Source of the DNA: Favolaschia claudopus
Lineage: Eukaryota; Basidiomycota; Agaricomycetes; Agaricales; Mycenaceae
Direction: 5' to 3'
DNA length: 64,000 nucleotides
NCBI GenBank assembly: GCA_037176885.1
Contig: JAWWNJ010000186.1
Span: forward strand, 1 to 64,000
Part shown: positions 33,765-47,000 of the stretch, piece by piece
How the letters are laid out: the number at the start of each line of letters is the position of its first letter
Position numbering within the stretch: position 1 is the first letter of the stretch
Position numbers and translations under genes: made by a program
The notes under the pieces: generated by a model
Database searches by the model: none
The model's input: the letters and a program-made list of their open reading frames with translations, nothing else
Told to the model about the DNA's origin: nothing

Positions 33765-34278
33765 TTATTTCAAGCATGGACGAATCCATTTCTTATCATC
33801 GGAGTCCACACGGCGCGCACGCTTCGACCTCTTTTGCTTTTGGGATTGCTGTCGTTTGCGCTTTTCTCCGCGTTTCGAAGTTGAAGACTCGGAAGTGTTT
33901 GCGATGTCGCCGAGATGGGTCTGAGAGCCGGACTGGCTGGGACGCGAGTTCATCTTTGCCTGCAGGCTATGGATAATCTGCAGAAGCAGCGTTGGATTTA
34001 GCGCGGCTGTGGTTTATAAGGAATTAGTGCGCTCACGGATCTCGCGAAGATAGCCAGAATAGCTAGTCCATGCCTCTTATTTTTTATCGCCCTGGACACC
34101 CAGTCAATGAGGGTCGGCATAAATGTCATTGAAAGAGTATCCCACCTTACGCAGTCGCTCTCTTTCAATGGCACGCTTCTGCACTCCAGTGGCGCCTGCT
34201 CTTCTGCCGTCGCAAGCTCCGTCGAATTTGTAATTTCTTCCTAGTTCTTTCGGAATAAATTGGTTCCACCAAGCAGAA
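33765..34278 (-). pseudogene. Decayed gene with basic C-terminus, in every full B unit
   Basis: One minus-strand frame with three stops reads NQFIPKELGRNYKFDGACDG, RRAGATGVQKRAIERERLRK, VGYSFNDIYADPH, then EAWTSYSGYLREIRERTNSL, LNPTLLLQIIHSLQAKMNSR and a Lys/Arg-rich end (KRKRQQSQKQKRSKRARR) resembling a nuclear localisation signal. The stop is at 33765. The frame is kept across the stops, which suggests slow decay by substitution. Family not recognised. Copies at 37171-37684, 43471-43984, 46877-47390 and 50283-50796; absent from the truncated last unit. Confidence 0.5.
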
Positions 34279-34304
34279 ATTCATATAGAGTTGAATATGT
34301 CATA

Positions 34305-34763
34305 ATGAATACGCTCACAATGCATAAAGCTCATCCCGCTGCCGCCAAATCAACCCCAAAACCCACAGCTGCTAGCGAATCCGTCGACGAAGTCGGTGAT
34401 CTCATCAAGCGCATGAGTCGCATTAGTATCGAAGATCCGGAATATTCGTACCTTTATTGGCAGTCTATCAAGAAAGATTCCCAAGCAGCCGATTGTCTTC
34501 GCAAACCGAATCTTAACATCGCTCAGCCTCCTCTCTCTCCCAATAACTTCAGAAACAATCAATTCGTACCTCCAGGCGGTCAGAATCCGCGTCTCAACAC
34601 TCGTCCTGAAGATCGTCATTGCTACGGCTGCGGCGAGAATGGGGATTGCACGAAGATTCAAGAAGTCGTTGCCCGAGGCGATTTGAAGCGAGGAGAACGT
34701 GGTACTGTCGAATGGCCGGTGGTCGTTTGCTTCGTCGCTTCGGAAATCAAAACGAGACTTTAA
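34305..34763 (+). CDS. Junction ORF, 152 residues, MITE-gag chimera
   Basis: An ATG in the end of B1 (MNTLTMHKAH) reads across the B1/B2 junction into the gag remnant (PAAAKSTPKPTAASESVDEV and on through the knuckle-like CYGCGENGDC). It exists only because of the tandem duplication and recurs at 44011-44469, 47417-47875 and 50823-51281. No evidence of expression; probably incidental. Confidence 0.3.
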   Translation: MNTLTMHKAHPAAAKSTPKPTAASESVDEVGDLIKRMSRISIEDPEYSYLYWQSIKKDSQAADCLRKPNLNIAQPPLSPNNFRNNQFVPPGGQNPRLNTRPEDRHCYGCGENGDCTKIQEVVARGDLKRGERGTVEWPVVVCFVASEIKTRL

Positions 34764-37739
34764 TCGATGCCTACAATCGCCAGCGCCAGAACGTACCTGC
34801 TGCTCCAGCTGCCCAATCCCACTTTGCTTTCACTTCCAAATCCCCAATCCAGTCTTGCAATAGCCTTGAGACGATTCCAGAAGAGTCCATGTTGCTAATC
34901 TCGGCTCCAGATCTTCGGAGTGATGGCCGGGGCACTGAGACCACAGCACCACATCACTCCTAGAAGATCTGGTTTGGATCTGGTGCAGTTTCGCGGAGAC
35001 TGCGCTCGGTGACTTTCGTCACGTTCGTCACGGTTCGTAACAACATGTTACGCTGTATCTCCAGCAAAAAGATTGCCAGTGGTAGAACACCTGCAGCACC
35101 TGTATATATTGAAAGAGGTGCTGCGAAACAAATGAATATTGTCAAAATCGTTCCCTAAATTTTTTCGCCGCATTTGAACCCCAATTGAGTCATGTACCTT
35201 CAGGTAACTCAGGCCAAATTCAAGAATTCAAAAAGATCTGGGAGGGAGGAGTGAAAAGCAAATATCTGGAACATTACTGAGCCCCAGCAGCTCATTACAT
35301 ACATTCAAGGTCGTTAAGGCTCCCCCGGCAGTGTCTGAGCATACTAATAGTGCCGGGTATGGTAAGCATGTTTTCGCCTCTTCACTTTTTTGTATTTCAT
35401 TCCATGGTCCGCTGTAATTTGACGTGTGAAGATGTTTGTATCAGTGACCGGTAATCCACTGTACTGGACTTCGAGGACCAAAATGCAACCAAACGGACCT
35501 TGTGCGCACCTTGAATTCATACATTAAATACATCGCATTCGGAGGGCTCGCGGTATGGAATGTATGATACCGTCGCCCGTCTTCTCTCTCTAGCATATCA
35601 CCTCTGTGGTCGTCGTCGTCGTTGTGCGCACCTTGAATTCATACATTAAATACATCACATTCGGAGGGCTCGCGGTATGGAATGTATGTCACCGTAAGTA
35701 TATTACGGTGTATTAAGTATACGGCATGTATGATACATTGGCTTATACTAGTAAAGAATCATATTTCAAGTTTTCGAAATTTTATCTGAAGGGATAAGAG
35801 AGAGGGACGCTCAACGATACAAAAATGGGTTTCCCGTATCAATGATACAAAAGTCCATCAATCCATCAAAAAGGCTACTCTGGCGGTCTTAGTGAGAGAT
35901 TTGCTTCGATTTGCCCCCGAGTACTCTGTACAAGCCAACACACACCCGATTCAACACTATTTATCACAATCCTGAACATCCCTCGAGGTAATATAGGAAG
36001 TCGATGCACTCTGATGACTTTCCTTTTTTGGAAATTGTCTGGCGAAGAACCATAAAATTGTTCTGAACATTGGGATTTCTGGAACAATGGGTGGTTTGGA
36101 CGCCTACAAGGTTGACTGGGGCTCGTATGAGCATGCCTGTGTACAATTGAAGTAGCATCAATGTTGTTTGACACTGTTCTGCAAGGGGGATCAAATTCGC
36201 GAAATCCATACTATACCTCGATTCGATCAAAACTGCCTTTCGGCCCTCTGGCTGCCGATGTATGGGTGGAGGGAGGTAAATGTATGTACTGGTAGTAGTT
36301 TCTGACACCTTGCTTCATATTTGTGGTGCGCCCGAGGCCGTACGATAATATTTTCAGTGGCTAATTGCTGATCACGCGGATGACTACCGGATTTGGATTT
36401 CGAGTGCAACTTCCAGTATCACCGGACATTTCGGTCGGTATTTGCGTGTTTCTATGTGCATGATGCCCCCACCTTGAAGAATCCTCATTCTGATTGTTGA
36501 GTTGCAAATGACAACGAAAGGCCGTCGTCCTTCAAGACCAAACAACAGCATACATATTAACAGCCGAGGCTGCCGAGAGCAGTTGCGATGAGCCAACAGC
36601 AAGAGTGCGCCGGTGTTTAAACCGGCGACCTAGGGCCGGTTAGTTAGTCCGGCCGCCAGGCCGGGAACAAAAAATCTTTGACCCCCTAGTTTGTGGGTCA
36701 GAACGCAATCCCGGAGGTGCTTAGAAGCGCCTGGTTATGCTATGAAGTGATGAAATGAGTCCTTGCTTGAAACATCAGTCCCGGACACAGTTTTGGTAAC
36801 AATGTGTTCATGTTTGGCTCTGCCTCTGGATTAGAAGTGTTGTCCGGGAGGTTCCTCCCTGAGTAAAAAGGACTTAATGGATGCTAAACCCATCCTATAG
36901 ATGATTTGAAGTTGATTTGGACACATTTTGGACGTCCAGTTGGTCCGTTGAAAGTTCAGCAGCGCACCGGTAACTAAAGCGTGAGAGGATATCACCGTAT
37001 ACGGTGCGTGGGAACGCTTACGTAGTATGTTAGTCCAGTCGCCGAGCTGGACCAAACAAAATCGGCCCTATATCTTTTTTTAGAATGCCGGCGCACCCTT
37101 GGCCAACAGTCATAATGGCAACATAAACAGGTTTCATCAGTTTATGCAGCTGAACGGTCGTAAAATCGATTTATTTCAAGCATGGACGAATCCATTTCTT
37201 ATCATCGGAGTCCACACGGCGCGCACGCTTCGACCTCTTTTGCTTTTGGGATTGCTGTCGTTTGCGCTTTTCTCCGCGTTTCGAAGTTGAAGACTCGGAA
37301 GTGTTTGCGATGTCGCCGAGATGGGTCTGAGAGCCGGACTGGCTGGGACGCGAGTTCATCTTTGCCTGCAGGCTATGGATAATCTGCAGAAGCAGCGTTG
37401 GATTTAGCGCGGCTGTGGTTTATAAGGAATTAGTGCGCTCACGGATCTCGCGAAGATAGCCAGAATAGCTAGTCCATGCCTCTTATTTTTTATCGCCCTG
37501 GACACCCAGTCAATGAGGGTCGGCATAAATGTCATTGAAAGAGTATCCCACCTTACGCAGTCGCTCTCTTTCAATGGCACGCTTCTGCACTCCAGTGGCG
37601 CCTGCTCTTCTGCCGTCGCAAGCTCCGTCGAATTTGTAATTTCTTCCTAGTTCTTTCGGAATAAATTGGTTCCACCAAGCAGAAATTCATATAGAGTTGA
37701 ATATGTCATAATGAATACGCTCACAATGCATAAAGCTCA
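34334..37739. repeat. Array unit B2 (3,406 bp)
   Basis: Starts within the gag remnant (gag part 34334-34964). Contains the hAT-like MITE at 36600-37101 and the minus-strand pseudogene at 37171-37684. This is the only unit followed by the native continuation of its right end (the link). Confidence 0.95.
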
Positions 37740-37860
37740 TTATGCATAGGGTTTGGGGGTCCACCGAGTTGGTAGGCGGGCGTTTTATGCATGCATTTTG
37801 CTCATTTCACCTATTGCATAGGTTTGGAGTGGATTTTTTTGTCGATTTATGCATTATGAG
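37720..37860. mobile_element. Small inverted-repeat element at the B end / link
   Basis: Left CTCACAATGCATAAA, right inverse TTTATGCATTATGAG (one mismatch). Its left part forms a hairpin: arms 37726-37733 and 37740-37747 (ATGCATAA/TTATGCAT) with a 6-nt loop. Only 20 bp of it remain at the end of B1, B3, B4 and B5. Confidence 0.5.
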
Positions 37861-37919
37861 ATCGTGGACTTGGGACAATTTGATGCCTTTTTGGGTTTTT
37901 TCGCAAGTGGTTTGAGCTC
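37740..37919. other. Link between B2 and the second P
   Basis: Unique 180 bp carrying the rest of the small inverted-repeat element and the words GAGCTCATTACAG at the P2 junction. P1 has a different left flank, so this marks the second duplication breakpoint. Confidence 0.85.
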
Positions 37920-40633
37920 ATTACAGCTCTTTGCAAAGTTAATGGCACCTCTCCTTTTTTTTTATGAAAAGAAAGCATTTCAAACCACCAATCTTAGACT
38001 TCTTGTATCCGCCTCAAATCTCATCCAAATCACTTGGTTGTAGGCTTGTTTGAAAGGGGCAATGCCGGGCCTTCCGGCCGGCGGCAAGGCTCTGGCTTTT
38101 CTTCCGAAATGTGATCGCATCATCGTGGAGGCGGCCGGCATCGTTGGCAACCTAATTACTTCGTTCTGAGTCAGTTTTGATCCAATTCCGAGGCTGCCAA
38201 GGGGTCCTGCACTCGGAAGGAGCATAGGAGTGAGTCTGCAATCTCACCTTTTGAAAATATATCCACGCAACGGCACGGCATTGATTTTAATCCTCAGCTC
38301 AGTAATTTCATTTTTGCCGCATTGCCTTGTGCTTGCCTTGCATTTTGAGATTGCACACCTGATTGCCTATGCTCCAACTCCCGAATCTCCCAATTTCAAG
38401 ACATTCTGACGAGGCATGACTGAGCTGTGCGACTTCCAACCATCCAGCCCCGCCCGATCACAGAAAATTGAGAATCATGAAGCTATGGAGTTAGACGACA
38501 ATTTGGGTATGGAACGATAGCGCCGCTTAAGCGCTTTCAAAGGAGCCCACTAACGCCAGGATTGGTCTAGGAGTGAGTGAGAAAGAAGTGAAGTAAGTTC
38601 GGAGGTTCAAATTGTTCTTTATTTACAAAGTGATCGGAGGTGCCATTAACTTTGCAAACGGCTGTAATTAAGCGCATTGGTTGACTTTCCATAAGGCATA
38701 TCTTATTTTGTGCATTTTCCGAGGGTGCCAGCGACCATGCCGTGAGAGAAGCTACCCCAATAGATTTAATTCTAACAACCTTCCATGAGTAATATAAAAT
38801 TGGGAGCGGCATTTTCAAATTCAACCACCCAAAGTAAACCACAGTCGCATGGTGGCGAGTTCTTGACGCGTTTGGACGCGTCTCGACGCGTTTTTCAGAG
38901 CCTGGAGTGATCATCATGGTCAATTAATTCATTGCATGTTGGTTCACCAACTACCAAGGCACCGGAAGACTTCAGTGAAGTGAAAAGGTGATTCATATTG
39001 ACAGCTGAGCTCTATCTCGGCCGTAGTTACCTCAAAAGCACACAGGAATGCGCTGGTCGCGTGTGTGCCGAAGTCCCGCCATATGTTATGCCGCCATCGA
39101 AAGTGTGTCGTGTGTCGTAAACGCGTTTTAGAACGTATAATTCATGAGGAATAATCTGAAGAGGGGGGTAGGACCCGAATAGATTCTTAAAGTTAAAGCT
39201 TTGCACAATATTCTAAATGAGATCTGAACCCGATGGGGTCCCGACAGCTGTCTCGGGACGGCGGTGATTCAGTGGCGGAAACAGTCAAAATAATGTAAAA
39301 ACATTTTTTAATGCTCATGGAAAGTCAACCACTGTTAGATACAGATACGATACGGCCCTCCAGACCCATGATACGACATGCATATAATACGATACGCAAA
39401 ATTTCGTATTAATATCATATGTGGACCGCACTAATTTGTCAATAGAATTGACGGGCCGCTTCGCGGCTGCCAGAACAGGGCCGAGACATAGTTTGAGTGA
39501 AACGCAAGACGAGACCAAGCATACTACAACGGAGCATAGCTCCAAGAGCAAAGCTCGCTGCAGGGACGAGTCAAAGTGGAACTGCACCCCAAACCGAGCT
39601 AGGCAGAGTGGAAAAGTCAAGGAACAAAGCTGTCAGTACACACCGGTGAACGGACGGCCGCTACCTCTCTGAATGAGTCAGAGGCCATTCGCGGCCACTC
39701 TACCTCCTCATATGGTCCAGGATAAACTCCTTGGTGGTCTTTCCTCCGCATACTTCTACTCTACATACTCGTCCATCGTCACCGTCCTCCAGCTTGAATC
39801 TCCTCAGCGCGACGTACAGTCCATGATCCATGCGATCAATGTATGGGACCTTGCCGACCTTCAGCGCTCTGATTCAGTAATTAGGGCTGCTCGTAATGGC
39901 CTCCCAGTTCCATACACAATCACCTAAACACGAACAAACAGGAACAGTTTATTACACCAGCTCAGAGGCTTCCCACGCTTGATCCTCTGGCCAAAACACT
40001 CCGCTGGCTCACCCGTTTTGCGGGCTTAGGCCGAGCCTCCCGCGCTCCACCCACCCACATCATACGCACGCTCCATCTCGCAGTCTGTGTCCCACGCAGA
40101 GGGTCAACGTGCGCTGAGACAGTGATTTTGACGCAAGAAATGAAGCCATATATGGACTAGTTACACACTGTTTTCAATGGATGCTTCGTCTGGTCGTGGG
40201 GCGAAGGGATGCACGCGAAGGCACCCAAGAAAGCAGACGCCAGTCGAGGGCATCACGAGAGGCCACGACTAACCAGACCCCCGGTCACTTCACCAAAACC
40301 CGGTCCGCAAAATTTCGTCGATTTTGGTTGTTTTACTCTAGATTTTTGGCACTGATGGCGCTCGCGGCCGAAGCAGAACGATACCTTTGGCACGGCATCC
40401 ATTCCAGACTTCGCGAAACGGTTGAGGAGCGTCTTCTCGCACAGGATCCTACTTCTCGCGAAGATGTATCGCAATCATCGAAGCGAAATTTCGCCGCGGC
40501 CGATTTGACTCTGAACTTGACTCTGACGAGTCTGATTCGGATTCGTCGGACTCCTCTTCAGACTCAGACTTGGACTCTGAGACTTCCGACAGCAATTCCC
40601 CTGGTCCTCTCCTTCTTCCTCCCCTCGAACCGC
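37920..40633. repeat. Array segment P, copy 2
   Basis: Identical to 28214-30927 except T for C at 38093 as far as could be read. Includes the TIR element copy at 37924-38664. Confidence 0.95.
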
Positions 40634-41264
40634 TCCCGCTGCCGCCAAATCAACCCCAAAACCCACAGCTGCTAGCGAATCCGTCGACGAAGTCGGTGAT
40701 CTCATCAAGCGCATGAGTCGCATTAGTATCGAAGATCCGGAATATTCGTACCTTTATTGGCAGTCTATCAAGAAAGATTCCCAAGCAGCCGATTGTCTTC
40801 GCAAACCGAATCTTAACATCGCTCAGCCTCCTCTCTCTCCCAATAACTTCAGAAACAATCAATTCGTACCTCCAGGCGGTCAGAATCCGCGTCTCAACAC
40901 TCGTCCTGAAGATCGTCATTGCTACGGCTGCGGCGAGAATGGGGATTGCACGAAGATTCAAGAAGTCGTTGCCCGAGGCGATTTGAAGCGAGGAGAACGT
41001 GGTACTGTCGAATGGCCGGTGGTCGTTTGCTTCGTCGCTTCGGAAATCAAAACGAGACTTTAATCGATGCCTACAATCGCCAGCGCCAGAACGTACCTGC
41101 TGCTCCAGCTGCCCAATCCCACTTTGCTTTCACTTCCAAATCCCCAATCCAGTCTTGCAATAGCCTTGAGACGATTCCAGAAGAGTCCATGTTGCTAATC
41201 TCGGCTCCAGATCTTCGGAGTGATGGCCGGGGCACTGAGACCACAGCACCACATCACTCCTAGA
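40181..41264 (+). pseudogene. gag remnant, second full copy (P2 + B3)
   Basis: Same defects and same frames as 30475-31558: broken N-terminus, acidic serine repeat, DLIKRMSRISIEDPEYSYLY, knuckle-like CYGCGENGDC, stop after the shifted tail. Shared lesions show that decay preceded the duplication. Confidence 0.75.
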
Positions 41265-44039
41265 AGATCTGGTTTGGATCTGGTGCAGTTTCGCGGAGAC
41301 TGCGCTCGGTGACTTTCGTCACGTTCGTCACGGTTCGTAACAACATGTTACGCTGTATCTCCAGCAAAAAGATTGCCAGTGGTAGAACACCTGCAGCACC
41401 TGTATATATTGAAAGAGGTGCTGCGAAACAAATGAATATTGTCAAAATCGTTCCCTAAATTTTTTCGCCGCATTTGAACCCCAATTGAGTCATGTACCTT
41501 CAGGTAACTCAGGCCAAATTCAAGAATTCAAAAAGATCTGGGAGGGAGGAGTGAAAAGCAAATATCTGGAACATTACTGAGCCCCAGCAGCTCATTACAT
41601 ACATTCAAGGTCGTTAAGGCTCCCCCGGCAGTGTCTGAGCATACTAATAGTGCCGGGTATGGTAAGCATGTTTTCGCCTCTTCACTTTTTTGTATTTCAT
41701 TCCATGGTCCGCTGTAATTTGACGTGTGAAGATGTTTGTATCAGTGACCGGTAATCCACTGTACTGGACTTCGAGGACCAAAATGCAACCAAACGGACCT
41801 TGTGCGCACCTTGAATTCATACATTAAATACATCGCATTCGGAGGGCTCGCGGTATGGAATGTATGATACCGTCGCCCGTCTTCTCTCTCTAGCATATCA
41901 CCTCTGTGGTCGTCGTCGTCGTTGTGCGCACCTTGAATTCATACATTAAATACATCACATTCGGAGGGCTCGCGGTATGGAATGTATGTCACCGTAAGTA
42001 TATTACGGTGTATTAAGTATACGGCATGTATGATACATTGGCTTATACTAGTAAAGAATCATATTTCAAGTTTTCGAAATTTTATCTGAAGGGATAAGAG
42101 AGAGGGACGCTCAACGATACAAAAATGGGTTTCCCGTATCAATGATACAAAAGTCCATCAATCCATCAAAAAGGCTACTCTGGCGGTCTTAGTGAGAGAT
42201 TTGCTTCGATTTGCCCCCGAGTACTCTGTACAAGCCAACACACACCCGATTCAACACTATTTATCACAATCCTGAACATCCCTCGAGGTAATATAGGAAG
42301 TCGATGCACTCTGATGACTTTCCTTTTTTGGAAATTGTCTGGCGAAGAACCATAAAATTGTTCTGAACATTGGGATTTCTGGAACAATGGGTGGTTTGGA
42401 CGCCTACAAGGTTGACTGGGGCTCGTATGAGCATGCCTGTGTACAATTGAAGTAGCATCAATGTTGTTTGACACTGTTCTGCAAGGGGGATCAAATTCGC
42501 GAAATCCATACTATACCTCGATTCGATCAAAACTGCCTTTCGGCCCTCTGGCTGCCGATGTATGGGTGGAGGGAGGTAAATGTATGTACTGGTAGTAGTT
42601 TCTGACACCTTGCTTCATATTTGTGGTGCGCCCGAGGCCGTACGATAATATTTTCAGTGGCTAATTGCTGATCACGCGGATGACTACCGGATTTGGATTT
42701 CGAGTGCAACTTCCAGTATCACCGGACATTTCGGTCGGTATTTGCGTGTTTCTATGTGCATGATGCCCCCACCTTGAAGAATCCTCATTCTGATTGTTGA
42801 GTTGCAAATGACAACGAAAGGCCGTCGTCCTTCAAGACCAAACAACAGCATACATATTAACAGCCGAGGCTGCCGAGAGCAGTTGCGATGAGCCAACAGC
42901 AAGAGTGCGCCGGTGTTTAAACCGGCGACCTAGGGCCGGTTAGTTAGTCCGGCCGCCAGGCCGGGAACAAAAAATCTTTGACCCCCTAGTTTGTGGGTCA
43001 GAACGCAATCCCGGAGGTGCTTAGAAGCGCCTGGTTATGCTATGAAGTGATGAAATGAGTCCTTGCTTGAAACATCAGTCCCGGACACAGTTTTGGTAAC
43101 AATGTGTTCATGTTTGGCTCTGCCTCTGGATTAGAAGTGTTGTCCGGGAGGTTCCTCCCTGAGTAAAAAGGACTTAATGGATGCTAAACCCATCCTATAG
43201 ATGATTTGAAGTTGATTTGGACACATTTTGGACGTCCAGTTGGTCCGTTGAAAGTTCAGCAGCGCACCGGTAACTAAAGCGTGAGAGGATATCACCGTAT
43301 ACGGTGCGTGGGAACGCTTACGTAGTATGTTAGTCCAGTCGCCGAGCTGGACCAAACAAAATCGGCCCTATATCTTTTTTTAGAATGCCGGCGCACCCTT
43401 GGCCAACAGTCATAATGGCAACATAAACAGGTTTCATCAGTTTATGCAGCTGAACGGTCGTAAAATCGATTTATTTCAAGCATGGACGAATCCATTTCTT
43501 ATCATCGGAGTCCACACGGCGCGCACGCTTCGACCTCTTTTGCTTTTGGGATTGCTGTCGTTTGCGCTTTTCTCCGCGTTTCGAAGTTGAAGACTCGGAA
43601 GTGTTTGCGATGTCGCCGAGATGGGTCTGAGAGCCGGACTGGCTGGGACGCGAGTTCATCTTTGCCTGCAGGCTATGGATAATCTGCAGAAGCAGCGTTG
43701 GATTTAGCGCGGCTGTGGTTTATAAGGAATTAGTGCGCTCACGGATCTCGCGAAGATAGCCAGAATAGCTAGTCCATGCCTCTTATTTTTTATCGCCCTG
43801 GACACCCAGTCAATGAGGGTCGGCATAAATGTCATTGAAAGAGTATCCCACCTTACGCAGTCGCTCTCTTTCAATGGCACGCTTCTGCACTCCAGTGGCG
43901 CCTGCTCTTCTGCCGTCGCAAGCTCCGTCGAATTTGTAATTTCTTCCTAGTTCTTTCGGAATAAATTGGTTCCACCAAGCAGAAATTCATATAGAGTTGA
44001 ATATGTCATAATGAATACGCTCACAATGCATAAAGCTCA
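40634..44039. repeat. Array unit B3 (3,406 bp)
   Basis: Same content as B2; hAT-like MITE at 42900-43401, minus-strand pseudogene at 43471-43984. T at 42774, as in all units but B1. Confidence 0.95.
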
Positions 44040-47000
44040 TCCCGCTGCCGCCAAATCAACCCCAAAACCCACAGCTGCTAGCGAATCCGTCGACGAAGTC
44101 GGTGATCTCATCAAGCGCATGAGTCGCATTAGTATCGAAGATCCGGAATATTCGTACCTTTATTGGCAGTCTATCAAGAAAGATTCCCAAGCAGCCGATT
44201 GTCTTCGCAAACCGAATCTTAACATCGCTCAGCCTCCTCTCTCTCCCAATAACTTCAGAAACAATCAATTCGTACCTCCAGGCGGTCAGAATCCGCGTCT
44301 CAACACTCGTCCTGAAGATCGTCATTGCTACGGCTGCGGCGAGAATGGGGATTGCACGAAGATTCAAGAAGTCGTTGCCCGAGGCGATTTGAAGCGAGGA
44401 GAACGTGGTACTGTCGAATGGCCGGTGGTCGTTTGCTTCGTCGCTTCGGAAATCAAAACGAGACTTTAATCGATGCCTACAATCGCCAGCGCCAGAACGT
44501 ACCTGCTGCTCCAGCTGCCCAATCCCACTTTGCTTTCACTTCCAAATCCCCAATCCAGTCTTGCAATAGCCTTGAGACGATTCCAGAAGAGTCCATGTTG
44601 CTAATCTCGGCTCCAGATCTTCGGAGTGATGGCCGGGGCACTGAGACCACAGCACCACATCACTCCTAGAAGATCTGGTTTGGATCTGGTGCAGTTTCGC
44701 GGAGACTGCGCTCGGTGACTTTCGTCACGTTCGTCACGGTTCGTAACAACATGTTACGCTGTATCTCCAGCAAAAAGATTGCCAGTGGTAGAACACCTGC
44801 AGCACCTGTATATATTGAAAGAGGTGCTGCGAAACAAATGAATATTGTCAAAATCGTTCCCTAAATTTTTTCGCCGCATTTGAACCCCAATTGAGTCATG
44901 TACCTTCAGGTAACTCAGGCCAAATTCAAGAATTCAAAAAGATCTGGGAGGGAGGAGTGAAAAGCAAATATCTGGAACATTACTGAGCCCCAGCAGCTCA
45001 TTACATACATTCAAGGTCGTTAAGGCTCCCCCGGCAGTGTCTGAGCATACTAATAGTGCCGGGTATGGTAAGCATGTTTTCGCCTCTTCACTTTTTTGTA
45101 TTTCATTCCATGGTCCGCTGTAATTTGACGTGTGAAGATGTTTGTATCAGTGACCGGTAATCCACTGTACTGGACTTCGAGGACCAAAATGCAACCAAAC
45201 GGACCTTGTGCGCACCTTGAATTCATACATTAAATACATCGCATTCGGAGGGCTCGCGGTATGGAATGTATGATACCGTCGCCCGTCTTCTCTCTCTAGC
45301 ATATCACCTCTGTGGTCGTCGTCGTCGTTGTGCGCACCTTGAATTCATACATTAAATACATCACATTCGGAGGGCTCGCGGTATGGAATGTATGTCACCG
45401 TAAGTATATTACGGTGTATTAAGTATACGGCATGTATGATACATTGGCTTATACTAGTAAAGAATCATATTTCAAGTTTTCGAAATTTTATCTGAAGGGA
45501 TAAGAGAGAGGGACGCTCAACGATACAAAAATGGGTTTCCCGTATCAATGATACAAAAGTCCATCAATCCATCAAAAAGGCTACTCTGGCGGTCTTAGTG
45601 AGAGATTTGCTTCGATTTGCCCCCGAGTACTCTGTACAAGCCAACACACACCCGATTCAACACTATTTATCACAATCCTGAACATCCCTCGAGGTAATAT
45701 AGGAAGTCGATGCACTCTGATGACTTTCCTTTTTTGGAAATTGTCTGGCGAAGAACCATAAAATTGTTCTGAACATTGGGATTTCTGGAACAATGGGTGG
45801 TTTGGACGCCTACAAGGTTGACTGGGGCTCGTATGAGCATGCCTGTGTACAATTGAAGTAGCATCAATGTTGTTTGACACTGTTCTGCAAGGGGGATCAA
45901 ATTCGCGAAATCCATACTATACCTCGATTCGATCAAAACTGCCTTTCGGCCCTCTGGCTGCCGATGTATGGGTGGAGGGAGGTAAATGTATGTACTGGTA
46001 GTAGTTTCTGACACCTTGCTTCATATTTGTGGTGCGCCCGAGGCCGTACGATAATATTTTCAGTGGCTAATTGCTGATCACGCGGATGACTACCGGATTT
46101 GGATTTCGAGTGCAACTTCCAGTATCACCGGACATTTCGGTCGGTATTTGCGTGTTTCTATGTGCATGATGCCCCCACCTTGAAGAATCCTCATTCTGAT
46201 TGTTGAGTTGCAAATGACAACGAAAGGCCGTCGTCCTTCAAGACCAAACAACAGCATACATATTAACAGCCGAGGCTGCCGAGAGCAGTTGCGATGAGCC
46301 AACAGCAAGAGTGCGCCGGTGTTTAAACCGGCGACCTAGGGCCGGTTAGTTAGTCCGGCCGCCAGGCCGGGAACAAAAAATCTTTGACCCCCTAGTTTGT
46401 GGGTCAGAACGCAATCCCGGAGGTGCTTAGAAGCGCCTGGTTATGCTATGAAGTGATGAAATGAGTCCTTGCTTGAAACATCAGTCCCGGACACAGTTTT
46501 GGTAACAATGTGTTCATGTTTGGCTCTGCCTCTGGATTAGAAGTGTTGTCCGGGAGGTTCCTCCCTGAGTAAAAAGGACTTAATGGATGCTAAACCCATC
46601 CTATAGATGATTTGAAGTTGATTTGGACACATTTTGGACGTCCAGTTGGTCCGTTGAAAGTTCAGCAGCGCACCGGTAACTAAAGCGTGAGAGGATATCA
46701 CCGTATACGGTGCGTGGGAACGCTTACGTAGTATGTTAGTCCAGTCGCCGAGCTGGACCAAACAAAATCGGCCCTATATCTTTTTTTAGAATGCCGGCGC
46801 ACCCTTGGCCAACAGTCATAATGGCAACATAAACAGGTTTCATCAGTTTATGCAGCTGAACGGTCGTAAAATCGATTTATTTCAAGCATGGACGAATCCA
46901 TTTCTTATCATCGGAGTCCACACGGCGCGCACGCTTCGACCTCTTTTGCTTTTGGGATTGCTGTCGTTTGCGCTTTTCTCCGCGTTTCGAAGTTGAAGAC

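Larger units (their letters stand above)
30928..34333. repeat. Array unit B1 (3,406 bp)
   Basis: Content in order: 3' part of a gag remnant, an internal 67-bp direct repeat pair (32094-32160 and 32216-32282, separated by a GTC-rich microsatellite), a segment paralogous to 26620-27015, an hAT-like MITE (33194-33695), and a minus-strand pseudogene (33765-34278). B1 differs from all other copies by C at 33068. Confidence 0.95.
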
